Assembly (NCBI RefSeq): GCF_008831285.2
Contig: NC_045139.1
Span: 35,251,706-35,315,705 of the forward strand
Length of the DNA: 64,000 bases
Direction: 5' to 3'
DNA from: Nymphaea colorata
Lineage: Eukaryota; Streptophyta; Magnoliopsida; Nymphaeales; Nymphaeaceae
A program made the position numbers and the translations under genes. Shown one piece after another: positions 37,190 to 48,560 of this stretch (positions within the stretch are counted from its first letter, which is position 1; every line of letters begins with the position of its first letter). The notes beneath the pieces were generated by a model that was not told where the DNA came from, did not search any database, and worked only from the letters and a program-made list of their open reading frames with translations.

Positions 37190-37390
37190 TTCCATGAGAG
37201 GTTGAAACCGTCTTCTTTTCTCATGTTTCCGAGGTCTAAGACGGCTTTAGGACCTAAGTGGAAAGCAGGACACTCATGATCAACTATTATAGTCCACTAT
37301 TTGCTGTTTAGTAGAATAACACCAACAAGAATCGAACCGATGGCTAACCTTTCACCGACCCGACCAGTTATACTACGCCTCTGAAGCAAC
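37190..37390 (-). mobile_element. tRNA-derived SINE copy
   Basis: On the minus strand the head GGCGTAGTATAACTGGTCGG resembles an A box, and ATCGGTTCGATTCTTG ~30 bases later is a good B box (GGTTCGATTC). The tail TCCTAAAGCCGTCTTAGAC and CTCGGAAACATGAG is related to the tail of the copy at 59,575-59,795. No target duplication could be assigned. Confidence 0.55.
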
Positions 37391-40300
37391 TTCGAAGCTG
37401 TTGATTTCTTACAGCTTCGAAGCCCAAAAGGATTTCTCATGTGTAGGACCTTAAACATCAAGAAATAGTTTTCCCAAGCATTTTTAGTGTCATGGAATTT
37501 CGTTCTAGTGCTGCTCACTAACTAAGTACTACATTTAAATTTATATTTGTAGAGACATTCATGGATCACTGTATTCGAAATATTAAATGCGCCCAAGCTC
37601 CCATGCACATAAACATATGGGTAGAGCAAATAAGGGCCATAAGCGTGTGTTTGATAGCTTTGGATCGAAGTTGGCCTAAGATCCATTTATATGTGTGATT
37701 CATATTATAAACGAACACCAGATTCTACCATTATCTAAACAAGAGGAATTGAGGTTCTCAATTTGTGGCTAAAACATCATATTTGAGGTCAGAAGGAAGG
37801 AAGGCTTAACGTTAAATATGTGGATCTAAAATTCTCATTGATCCCAAAGCAACTTGCTATCAAACAACCCCTAAATAATATTGAATCTTCTTAAAAGCTC
37901 ACTTTAGGGAAAAACATACATAATCCCTTGGAATCTTTAAGAATGACAAGAACCTCTCTATTCAAATATTTTGGAAAACCTTCAGAGCTCTTTAAAATTT
38001 ATGGAAAATAAGAAAGACCCTCCCCGTAAAATTTGTAAAGAACACCGACTACTTCTTCTAAATGCTTTTTGTATAGTTTGCCAATGCGCAACGGATACAC
38101 ACACAAACATATAAAACTAAGTAACAATAGTTATTATTTTAAGCAACTCAAACAATTTTGTTCGAATATTTACACATTTACTGAAAGGTAAATAAACTGT
38201 TTATCAAAATTTACTCGCTCCATGGATTAGTGTGTGTGTGTGTGACGCGCGCGCGTGAGTGGAAATGAAAACTCGACATTCTCTCTCTCTCTCGAGCGCG
38301 GGTGCGGGGCGTCAAGATTCCCCACTGATTGATATTGGGGTGTAAGTTGTTTGTTAGTGTGGCATAACAGTGACCGCATGACATGCATTGATGATGTGGG
38401 GAGACCGCGGAACAGCAGAATCTGCCTTCCCCGATGAAAGGAAGAAGATGAGAGAACACCAAGCGATCGACCGAGTCGTCCACCACCACCGCCATGGCCG
38501 TCTTCTTCACAATGATCACAACCATCATCATCTTCTGTCACCGCCACCGTCACCCGCCATGACCACATCCGCTGCTCAATCCCAAGAGTCAAACCCATTG
38601 AGCGAGAGAGAGAGAGAGAGCCGCATCAGATGTAGTAAAGCTATGTGTCGTGCTATCTTTTCACCCCACAAATGAGTTAATGCAGAGAATATTTTTGTCG
38701 GAGTCATGGGGACCAGCGCAGAGAGGGAGAGAGATGTAGAGCATATATTCTGTCATCCACATGTCATGGTCTGAGTTTAAAGCTTAAAAGGACGTCCTAT
38801 CTCTCTTTGCTCGTATTTCCTTTCGGCTCTAAAGAAGTACGAGAGAGAAGAAGCCAGGCTGCTTAACCTTAGATTGCCACATTTAACTCGATACAGTCTT
38901 CATGCTGGTGAACATTTCTAGCTCAGTCCAGTTACCTACTCCATGACCGAAGACGAAGCATCGTTCTTATTAGAGGGTCGGTTGATAGACATCACAGAAT
39001 CACTGATTCAGTTTTTGACATGATTTTAGTTAGGAATGCATCTTAGGTTGGAAGTTTAACAGACCATTTGATTAAGAAACTGAGTACGCTATGATCCAAG
39101 TTTATAGGCGCGAGTTCGATTGCAATTGTTGGTGCATATTGATGATACTTCACGGCGCTTCTTCTCTAGGAAGTGACTGCCCTTCTTAATAGAAAAGTGT
39201 CTTTAGGGCATATCCTGGTTGGTCAGGCAAAGTGGTGAAAGGTTGGTCGTTGTGGAGGCTTTTCTCCTGAACTCAAATGGCGGGTGCCCAACTCTTAGTT
39301 GATGGGCCCTGTAAGCGTGGAAGCAGTGTTTCAATATAGAACAGTTTTCACTTCATTCTTCACTAAGATTTCAAGGCAGTCTTTCCAGTCTTGCCTCTTA
39401 AAACGAAGAAAAAAAAAAGGACAGAAGCTTCCGTCTTTTCATATTATCTCCCCTCTCTTCACAAGGAAGTAAGAAACAGTGAAACCTTCACAAGGATTGG
39501 ATCGTGTCGTGTGATGCCCGATTCTGTGGCCGATAAGGTAAACAAATTAACTACAAAATTTAAGTTTTTTTTTTTCTCTTTTAGACCGATTCAAGAACAC
39601 GTACTCCACCGACAGGCATCCGTTTTTGCTTTTTAATTTTTCCATGCCGAAACCAAACAATACTTACTTATCGCTGAGATGCATCACTTTCCGTACATGT
39701 TGAAAAGCAATTTTTACAAGTCTCCCATTCAAACGCCATTTTGACAATATTTGAAATGGATATATACAGGAAGCATAAAACAAGCATGTCTTTGGTCCAG
39801 AGAAAAGCTGCTAAGGTTCTCTGCGAAATTTTACCGTATCCAAGCTTTGTCCTTTTGTATGAGGCAGGATGGTGAAAAGCAGAGGAGAGTGGGGCGGGGA
39901 GGCGACGGGAAGAGAGAGAAGAGAGGGAGAGAGTATAACATACATATGCGAGGTGCAAATAGTAGAAAGAAAGGGGAAAAGGTACTTTCGCCAAAACCGA
40001 GAACATCTCTACCTAAAAAATAACTCTGCATGAACGTAAACTCAGAACTCTCTCTCTCTCTCTCTCGTGCCTGGATTCCCTCCTGCTACTAACGAAAGGT
40101 TGATTTGTCCTCTCCACAGAGCATCCTGCCCACCCAAATGATATTCCAATCTCAGACGGCCAGCCACCTTTTCTCTCCTCTTTTTCCTTTTTACTGCAGT
40201 AATTTTCACGGGAACGCTTCGAAGCGCATGTGAATCATCCATATTTTATGTAATATGTCATTTCCTGTCCATTAAAAAGATGTATCTCTACATTAAAGGA

Positions 40301-40979
40301 CAACTGCATGCAACCCGTAATCAGAATCTAATGCCATTGTTGGCTGCTGCTTATCTATCGTTTAAAATATGTGTGTGCGCACGCGCGTGCGTATGTGCAT
40401 GTGAGTGAAAACCCATTAACTTGGGCATTTTTTTCCTTTTGTTAGTACTATCGGAGGTGGAAGAAAAGGAAGAATTAGGGATACATGCTGTGCTTCTGAT
40501 AACCAGTTATATGATCTTCATTCATCTGTTAGAATCATATGTGATGATGAAAAATGAACCGATCGATGAGGCGCATGATACTTGGAGACCACATATTCAC
40601 ATCAAGGAATGAGCCAAAGCACTGTATTCAGTATTCGACAACTTGTGGAAATCAGAGACACTTTGCATCCTGATATCAGGAATTCAATCACAGATTTGGC
40701 AATTCTTAACTAAAACTTCCTTGTGCCAAAATTGGTTCTGCTATGCTAACAAGAAGGAAGAGTTCAAAAGAACAGAAAGTCATGCTTGAACGGGTCTAGA
40801 GAAACACTACAAAATACCAGAATACCCTTACTCTCTAGTGGAAGAGCAGGCACACTAGAATTTCAGGAACTTCCTGAAAGCAACACCATAATTTCTTAAA
40901 TCACTAGCCCTTCTAATAACATAGTCTTATTAATATGCAAAATGGGTTTAAGCTGAAGGAATTAACTAACCAATGATAC
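37391..40979. other. Intergenic DNA, no gene supported
   Basis: Contains a (TG)n tract at about 38,231-38,246 with adjoining CGCGCG, CT and GA runs, and a (TC)n tract at about 40,050-40,066. Frames around 38,211-38,675 on both strands overlap each other in His/Asp-rich G/C-rich DNA and show no domain. A single B-box-like GAGTTCGATTGC occurs near 39,112. Confidence 0.45.
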
Positions 40980-40983
40980 TTAA

Positions 40984-41125
40984 GGACCTGTTTTACAGCA
41001 AAACGGTTTGTAACTGTTTCATGAATCTATTCTAAAAGTTAAGGTAGATTGGTTTTTAAGGTATTACATTCGTTGGGTTATATTTATGAAACAATTACAT
41101 ACTATTTGTTTGCCAAATCGATCTC
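40984..41125. mobile_element. ~142-bp MITE, Tourist-like
   Basis: The ends are loosely inverted: GGACCTGTTTTACAGCAAA on the left and GAGATCGATTTGGCAAAC on the right (opposite strand). They are flanked on both sides by TTAA, which contains the TAA/TTA duplication of PIF/Harbinger elements. The interior shares GTAACTGTTTCATGAATC with 55,602-55,731 and 12,980-13,000. Superfamily is uncertain. Confidence 0.45.
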
Positions 41126-42262
41126 TTAAAGGTAAAGATATTATTGGTAAATTCATCAACTTGGGCTAGGTTGTAAGGGAATTTTAGTTGTTTTTACTTA
41201 AATATATTACCATATAGGGAAAAAATGAGGCAGGTATATGGATCTATGAGGACCAACTTGACGCTGCCAATTTTGGCTGATTTTCATGCCTCGTTATTGT
41301 CAATATCTGTTAAACTGCAACTAGCCTAATAAATAAGGAATGAGGAAGATGCCGAGTGGAGGGACCAATCAAGTTTCATGGTCCATACGACAACTCCACC
41401 TTAGGGCAATTGCACCCCTATACCATACTTACCGGTAAGAAAAGGCCGGTTTCGGCAGAAACAAGCAAAGATTCAAGAAACGTTTAATTGTGTAAATCAT
41501 TCAGGAAACGTAGCACTAACGAGAAAGATACTTCAACGATAATGATCTAAAACTTCGTCTATATTAAGATCAAGCATGCTTCTCTTCTCCTAATGCTTTG
41601 CAAGCATGAAGATGCAAGACAAGAGAGGTGAGGTTTTACTAAGCATTCAATAACTATGGTTTCTACCGTCCATCACTTCACTTATCAGACAAACACGATT
41701 TCAAATTTCTATAGTTAGTTAAAGGCTCTCTAGACTTGAATGCGATCTGTAGATTACAAAACAAAGACATTCCAAGAAGATTGATTAATGAAGGGCACTC
41801 CAGTCATTGAGCTTCACCTGAATCTCTTCGTCTTCGATGTTATTGCTCTCTCCCAACTTCGAATTAACCGCTAACCTAACCTCCATGTATATTTTTTTCC
41901 CTTTCGACCCTGCCTTGCGAAAGAAGGGGAGAAGATAAACAAACGAAACGGAAAAGGGACACACGTCTTAATCGCCAAGTGGTTCTATTGTTCCATCTTC
42001 CATTTTGATATCCTTAGAGCTCAAATCTGTAACTTCAATGGCTATCCAAAAAAGAGAAAAGTCCAAACATCCAGAAAAATCAAACAGGAAGGAGAAGGGC
42101 GTAACAAATTATGACCAAGAAGAGATCGACCAAAAACGAAAATAGAGGAAGAAATCATCTGACCATCAAATCCATTCATCTTGTTCCTCCGATAAAAGTA
42201 TGATCCCAAAGAGATTTTGAAGATCCCTTACTCCCCACAATGATGAAACGAAACAAGCAGAT
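41126..42262. other. Intergenic DNA and probable CFL1-like 3' UTR
   Basis: The stretch just below 42,263 must hold the 3' UTR of the minus-strand CFL1-like gene, but no poly(A) signal is clear. Nothing else recognised. Confidence 0.4.
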
Positions 42263-43060
42263 TCAAAGCAAGGTGCTTTCGGATCCATTGAAGTGCAGCA
42301 ACAAACTGCTGCATTTGGGGCACTCGTCTGTGATCTTGGGAAGCATGAAGTACATGAGGCAACGCTTGCATCCGGCGACGACCAGCACGTCGTCATGTTG
42401 GATGGACCGCTCCTCCAAGTAGTCCTCGGTCGACGAGCAGGAAGACGAGCAGCTCCCATTCTCGCTCTCTCCTCCCTCATATTCTTCATCGCCTTCTTTT
42501 TCCTCTTCTACGTCGTCGCCTTCATCTGCTTCTTCTTCTTGTTCTCCTGCTTCATAGTCGGTTCCGCGATCGCCTTCTCCTCTTCTTGAGTTCTGCAGCC
42601 TCCTAGGATCGCCCTTCGACTTCCTCCCACTCCGCCAATCAATATAATATACCTCCCCCGTCTACCGACCAACAATCACAGACCAAGGAAGAAAACAACA
42701 GAAAAGCTAAAGTACCAAGAAACGGAGAACTTCTTGAACTAAGGAAAAACTCGACGGACGACGAGGCGGAGAGTGGTACCGAAAATGCTCGGATTCTATA
42801 GAAAGAAAAAGCGTGCAAAGAAGGAAAAATCGAATGGCAGCACGAGAATTTAAACTCTCTCACTCACTTTTGGTGGGTAGTGGGGAGAACAGAAGGCGTA
42901 CCTTGAGGTCGAGAAATTGCTCCCACTGATAGGGGAGGGAGAGATGCGAATTGAGTTCCAACGTAGAAGGGGCGTTATTTTCCGGCGATGAACCGGCGGC
43001 GCTGCTGGCGTCGTTGATGGAGAACGCTCGGAAGGAGCGTTCTAATGAATACGTCTCCAT
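42263..43060 (-). CDS. CURLY FLAG LEAF 1-like protein (WW-like domain, C-terminal zinc-ribbon-like motif)
   Basis: Exon 1 is 42902-43060 and exon 2 is 42263-42661 on the minus strand, with a 240-bp GT..AG phase-0 intron. The protein is 185 residues. Residues 41-72 form a WW-like unit (LPYQWEQFLDLK, then TGEVYYIDWRSGRKSKGDP) with Trp46, Tyr58-Tyr59 and a terminal DP, split by the intron after Lys53. A long acidic Glu/Asp/Gly stretch follows, then a Ser/Cys-rich patch. The C-terminus VAGCKRCLMYFMLP...ECPKC carries Cys151-x2-Cys154 and Cys167-x2-Cys170, a likely zinc-binding knuckle. This order matches CFL1-type proteins, which in rice and Arabidopsis regulate cuticle formation. The function here is inferred from the family. 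Confidence 0.85.
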
Positions 43061-43071
43061 CCTTTGGAGTA

Positions 43072-43092
43072 GAGAGAGAGAGAGAGAGAGAA
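43072..43092. repeat. (GA)n tract in the CFL1-like 5' leader
   Basis: GA repeats (CT on the coding strand) begin about 11 bp before the CFL1-like start codon. CT-rich leaders are common in plant genes, and GAGA sites can be bound by BPC factors; neither role is shown here. Confidence 0.85.
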
Positions 43093-43273
43093 CACGGGAG
43101 AGAAAAGGAGGAAATAACGATAACTTTGATTAATGAAAAGGCAGTTCAAATCAGAGCAGCCGAGTTTCCTTAAAAAGACTTCTTCTTTTCGAGGGGGAAG
43201 ACGGATGGAGAGACGCCTTTCTTTTGAGGTTGCCGCTGGTGCTCTTCTTTTCAAACATCTGTCTCCTCCCTCC

Positions 43274-43279
43274 TTTATA
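43274..43279 (-). promoter_or_regulatory. TATA box of the CFL1-like gene
   Basis: On the minus strand GTATAAAGGAGG gives a TATAAA about 214 bp before the start codon, followed by CT-rich DNA. Position and context fit a core promoter. Confidence 0.5.
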
Positions 43280-44812
43280 CGGGATATTTACCGGCTACCC
43301 GCCTGCCGCCGGAATACTTTCCGGCCGCTAACTTCTTCCCTGCCTGCCTCGCCTTGTATACCGGTATGAGCTGATCCCCATTAGGAAAGCAATAAAAATA
43401 GACGGCCGGCCTTCCTACTTTTGACATTTTAGTAAGAATCAATCATTGTAATAGGTACAGCTAACATCATGCCCCAAAGAGAGTTTTCTAACCTTATTTG
43501 TGGGATGTGATTAATAAACTCAGTTTAGGATGTCATTCTAGCTTGAGAATAAACCCTTAGATTTAAAATCAGATCCCACTCTCAATCTGCCCTTAGTTAC
43601 ATGTAACGTGGATAAAAGCCTGTGAATTTAAGGTCCAAGTTATCGGGATCCTTTATTTGTTAAGAAAATACACCTTTTAATACAGCCTCAAATCTAAGCT
43701 AGACTTTTGTTTCACCTCCAATCAGTGCAGTGATTTGAGATTATTAAGATCTCAACTTCACGGATTTAAGGTCCGACCCCCTCTTTCTGTCTTAATGTTA
43801 AATCTATGTTACTGAAATCATAAAGATCTTCTAAAGTACACTATTTAATGCAGCCTCATATCTAAGACCCCAGACTATCAATCACAACCTTGAAATTTTT
43901 TAAGATGCACCCACATAAGTTATTGACTCTTGGCTCTTATCTTGGATTCTAAAGTTGGACGGCAGCGTGGGCCTCATGTACCGTGTAATCGGACCTTCTT
44001 GACATAGACAAAGATCTTTCTTCCATGGATACCAACAAGGAAAAGCAGAGAAAACAAGGAAGGTAGGTCTTTTGAAAATTTGAACGTCCTTTCCTAAATA
44101 CTGAGTCCCCCGGCGAAGAAAGAGGACGAAATGTGCCTTCACAGTCAATTTAAATTAAAAGCCGGCAAATGCCACAAGTGTTAGGTTTTCAATCCTACCA
44201 CCAATAGCTTCCATTGATGTCAACACGCATTATATATGAGAAAAACGTACAAACCATGGAAAAATATATGATTAAGCTAGAAAGGCAAGTTTTGGGGTCA
44301 AGCAAGTTCATGTTTTCCTTGTTGGTAGTGGCAATATAGAAGGCTGGAAATCGTGAACTTGACCAGGTTGTATATGGTGCCAAACGCACATAAACTATGG
44401 TCGTATACAAACCACCATGACTCTGATGTGTTGGCAGACATTAATTGAATGCATAACCTACTCCATGTATACTTCGTGCTTTTATATAAAATAGCTTCCC
44501 TGAAAGTCCACTGATATACTAAAGTATTTTCCTTTGATCATCATCCTATGTGTGGATTCATGCAGTAGTTGTCATGTATTTAAATTATGTATAGACGACA
44601 CCTAATAAACATTGTTTAATTGTCCAAGATGATCCTTAGTGAATGTTCTTAGTTTTAAGAGTAAAGCAATTGCCGAGGATGATGATCTGCCAGTTGGTTT
44701 TATTAATTCTCCAATTTAGCGTCTTTTTAAAGACTATTTCTAGGATCATTATGCTGTTGTTTGCATGACAACTTCAAACCAGGTTTTGCACCCAAAACAC
44801 CATTCTAAAAAT
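43280..44812. other. Intergenic DNA, no gene supported
   Basis: A/T-rich DNA with recurrent phrases such as GATTTAAGGTCCAAG and TCAAATCTAAG, which look like repeat debris. No gene recognised. Confidence 0.45.
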
Positions 44813-45028
44813 GTTTGGATGACATTAAAACTGGGTTTTACTAAAACCTGGTTTTCATGAAGGGCCTGAAAAACCTGCGGCTCTTCAAGTTTTTCAAGTT
44901 AGACTAAATTCTGTCTCTAAACCAAGTTTTTCATTTGTCATTCAAACATCCTACGAAATTGGGTTTTTAATCAGGTTCTTACAAAACTTGGTTTTCAAAA
45001 ACCAAGATTTTTGAGGGTGTCATCCAAA
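44813..45028. mobile_element. ~216-bp inverted-repeat element, copy A
   Basis: Ends read GTTTGGATGACATT and, inverted, GTCATCCAAA. The interior is full of AAAACCAGGTTTT/AAACCTGGTTTT words. A second copy with the same ends and interior wording lies at 48,022-48,220. No clear target duplication was found. Confidence 0.5.
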
Positions 45029-45107
45029 GACTCCCTGTATATTCAACCGGCAGGTAGCGTGAGTTTGGAATCTGGACTTAAGATAGGCAGTCAAATTGGT
45101 AAGGCCG

Positions 45108-45323
45108 CGTGAAATCTACTTCAATATCTGGTAACTTAGAATGGGGTGAGCTTACTTTGAATTCCAAGTTAGGCTTCACATCCTATAACTATTTTGGTCA
45201 CTACCCATTAATTGACGTGAAATCTACTTCAATATCTGGTAACTTAGAATGGGGAGATCTCAGTTGAATTCAAAGTTGGCTCTATATCTTATAGCCATTT
45301 TGGTTACTCACCCGTCAATTTGC
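45108..45323. repeat. ~108-bp tandem duplication
   Basis: A unit starting CGTGAAATCTACTTCAATATCT occurs at 45108-45215 and 45216-45323. The first ~45 bases are nearly identical; the rest is diverged but alignable. Confidence 0.75.
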
Positions 45324-47328
45324 TCGTCAAAATTTGATCAATCCATCCTCATTCACATGACGAAAGTGTATATTCATCTTGTACTGCAGATTACGCATCA
45401 ATGTCGGACGACCAACTTCACGAACTTCATTTCCCTTGTGATGCATCCTTCAGCTGGCAAATGCATTCAACTTCGGTGTCATTCAAATCGTTTATGGTAA
45501 AAAATCACGCACGCATTTCAATACCATTTGGAGAACATTGGAGTACATGTGGTTTAATTTCCGCAGGAAATATTGACCTCGCCTTTGAAATTTTGGGAGG
45601 GGGTGGAGGGATACTTTGAAGTAGGTCGAAGCCTTAGAGAAAGTTTGGCAATAAAGACATTTTGTAAGTGTCTTATGATTCTACCTCAATAATTATAAAA
45701 GGTTTATTAAACACTATAACTATTGTTTCATGAACCTTTCTCAATTTTTTGAAAAGATTCATGGAGCATTCACCTGCTGTCAAACTACCCCTTAAAGTTC
45801 AGGTTACTTTTCAACTTAGGTTGAAAGCGGTATACCTAGAGTATTACACGTGTTTGTAGTTCAAATGAGTATCAAACTAGGACTAGATTTTTATTAACCT
45901 GTCAGTCACACTATACCCTCGGGGCAAACTTTTGAAATAAATGAAAGAAATCAGATAATCGTTAATTTGTTTGGTAAGATTGTCGTATGCTGACACCAAT
46001 GAATCCACAAGAACATTCCTACCGTTTTCACTATAATCCCAAAAATAAAAAAACACACACCTAAAACGCACATCATCTGCCTCTAAAAATTGTTTAAATG
46101 ATTCAAAATGCTTTTTTTTTTAAAGATGGAATGCAAAGTCAATGAGCAACTCTCTTTTTTTTCTCTCTCTTCCTTTTCTTTGACTTGATATGAGGTTCGA
46201 GGAGACGCTAAAAGAAAATAAGAAAAGGGAAGAGAGAGAACGAGATTTAGATTTAAATTAAAAAAAAAAAAAGCTGGATGTCATGAGAAAACAGAGGGTG
46301 AAAATAATCACGGGCGTTTCTTCTTTTTTTTTTTTGTTTTCAACTTGAGGCTTTTAGAAAAAGGGAATTTCTGAGTTTCTCTGACAGCACGACTCGCTCA
46401 TTTCGCTTTCAAAGACTCGGGATTCTCTGCTCCGATACGCTGGCAGTCTGCCTTTTACGGAGCCCAAACATTCCTTTTCGGGATTTACTACGAAGCGAAG
46501 GAGAGAGCAGAAAGACAAAAGGAAAAGAAAAGGAAAAAGAGAAACAACGTCCTCTGTCATCCCCTTCTCCACTCGTCGCCATCACTGATAAATAGCTTTT
46601 GGTTCTTTCACACACACACACACACACTCTCTCTCTCTCTCTCTCTCTATCGCTTTTATATTGCAGATGGTAAAGGTAAACCACCTCTTCATACCAATTG
46701 ATCATTGACATTAAATAATGAAAGTTATTAGTAAATAGATTCTCTTTCCTTCTTTCTCTCTCTAGAAGCACAAGGACAACGGCCTCTTGACAATAAATTT
46801 AATAACAAAGTTGCTGCTGCTCTCTCTCTCTATCTCTTTCTGACTTTCTCTCTCTTTGTGTTAGAGAGAGAAAGAGAGAGGTCTAGAGAGATGAGGATGC
46901 AGCGTCCTTGGCATTTGAAATGAATGTTTCTTTTCCTTTGTTTTTTTCTTATTCTTATTTGGGGGCAGGCACACTAGCACTACACCTAAAAAGTGGCCTT
47001 TTTTTTTCCAATGCGGGCGCACTCAGGGAACATCCTGTAGTGCCTCGCTTTTTCTATGTTCCCTTCTTCAGTGGTGGGACCCACGTACCGTCCGCTTACT
47101 TCTTCCATCTCTTGCTTTCGGATCTTCATCATTTTTTTGGAACAATATTTACGATTTAAGCTCCGAAGTTTTTGCCATGGATTTTTTTTTTTTTTTTATT
47201 TACAAGTAAGTGGCGCTCAATTCCAGTTCTACTGTGCCTCCATCTCAACACCCTTCCACATCTTCTTGTTCCTTTGTTAGGAACGAGCGAGCCCCTTTCT
47301 GTCAGAAGAAATTAAAAAAGAAAAACAT
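45324..47328. other. Intergenic DNA, no gene supported
   Basis: From 46,140 to 46,870 the sequence is strongly CT/GA-rich with many microsatellites, like an untranslated leader or promoter, but no plausible coding exon follows on either strand. SINE-like wording (minus: GGGTATAGTGTGACTGACAGG then AGTTTGATACTC) is near 45,860-45,920. Confidence 0.4.
46609..46648. repeat. (CA)n(CT)n compound microsatellite
   Basis: About 18 bases of CA repeats pass directly into about 22 bases of CT repeats. Confidence 0.95.
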
Positions 47329-47752
47329 AGGTATTTCACGTTCAAGCCTTAATCGAGCTTGTCGAGCTTTAATCAAATCGATATATTCAACGAGTCAAGC
47401 TCAAGTTCAACATGTAACGATGAATATCAATTCTATTCAAACGTATTTGTCGAGCCTTAATCGAGTTACGTAACGATGAATATCAATTTTATTCAAACGC
47501 GTTTATCGAACTTTAATCGAGTTGTGCTCAAGGTCAACACGTAACGATGAATATCAATTTTATTGAAACTAGTTTGCCAAGTCTTAATCGAGTCGAGCTC
47601 GAGCTCAACATGTAACGATGAATATCAATTCTATTCATACGAGTTTGTCGAGCCTTGATGGAGTTGAGATCGAGCTCGAGCTGCTTCCGTCAAGCTATTC
47701 TCGAGTTCGAGCTGACTAAACTTGGGCTCGAGTCAGCTCGTGTTCACCCCTA
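47329..47752. mobile_element. GAGCTCGA-rich element, probable hAT-like MITE
   Basis: The left end TAGGTATTTCACGTTCAAGC and the right end on the opposite strand, TAGGGGTGAACACGAGCTGA, are loose inverted repeats. The right end resembles the ends of the elements at 10,987 and 55,091 in wording (TAGGG...ACACGAGC). No target duplication is visible. A ~71-bp minisatellite fills the interior. Confidence 0.4.
47413..47657. repeat. Minisatellite, ~71-bp unit, four copies
   Basis: Each unit holds a GTAACGATGAATATCAATT core, then TATTCAAACG-like bases and a GAGCCTTAATCGAGT-like end. The second unit lacks ~15 bases of the GAGCTCAAGCTCAAC part. The units differ by scattered substitutions. Confidence 0.75.
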
Positions 47753-48021
47753 TGGATCATTAAGACTTTTTCTTTACCCTAGAAGAATAAAAAAAATACA
47801 AGAAACCATCCCCTCTTAAACATAGGGATTAAGGCAAACAGTAAGAGTTACATAAATGTCTTTACAAAATTTCACAAAAATTAGGGAAGACTATTAAGCT
47901 CAACACTTCTGCAATCGTTCCCCCAAGGTCTCCTTTTTTCTTTCTATTTCTTTTTCATTCATCTTTCTATCGAAGAAATCTGTAAGGAGGCGTTCGCATG
48001 ACACTCCAAAATGTTGGCGGC
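47753..48021. other. Short intergenic stretch
   Basis: No gene or defined element recognised. Confidence 0.4.
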
Positions 48022-48220
48022 GTTTGGATGACTCTCCAAAACCAGGTTTTCATCTGCCATCAAAACTGAGTTTCAAGGAAAGTTAGTTTTGACAAAACCA
48101 GGTTTTGTAAAAAAGAGTGAAAAACCTGACCCCGCTGAGTCATTTATAAAAACTGGATTTTAGGTTTATATCCTAAACAAAGAAAGTGTGTTTTTGGATT
48201 AGACGAGGGTGTCATCCAAA
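48022..48220. mobile_element. ~199-bp inverted-repeat element, copy B
   Basis: Ends GTTTGGATGACTCTCC and, inverted, GTCATCCAAA match copy A at 44,813-45,028. The interior repeats AAAACCAGGTTTTG words. Similar wording continues to about 48,560 with GTTTTGATGGCACCCAAAC, so a third, nested or adjacent copy is likely. Confidence 0.5.
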
Positions 48221-48560
48221 TGCTCTCATTATTTTACTTTCAAGACCGAGTTTTTGGAGTGTTCATTGCCATCAAAACTAGGTTTACAAAAAAAAAAAAA
48301 AAAAACTCTGGATTACACTTTTCATTAACCCATTCTTATAAAAACTAGGTTTTATGGGAACCAATTTTTTTTAGGAGTTTTACAAGCTTTTTTTTTTTCT
48401 TTTTGTTTAAGGGACACATCCAAAACCTCGTTTTTGAATAACTTAAAGCGACCTGAATTTTCACTCCCTTTTACAAAACCAGGTTTTGTCAAAACGGAGT
48501 TCTTTTCAAACCCAGTTTTGATGGCACCCAAACACTCCAAAAACCTGGTTTTAGAGGTAA

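Noticed and set aside
38211..38675. Three His/Asp-rich frames of 95-123 codons on both strands
   Set aside because: They overlap each other over simple G/C-rich repeats, have no domain, and no matching splice partners were seen.
46354..46771. Frames rich in Arg/Glu and Phe/Ser on the minus strand
   Set aside because: They derive from CT/GA and CA microsatellites and have no domain.
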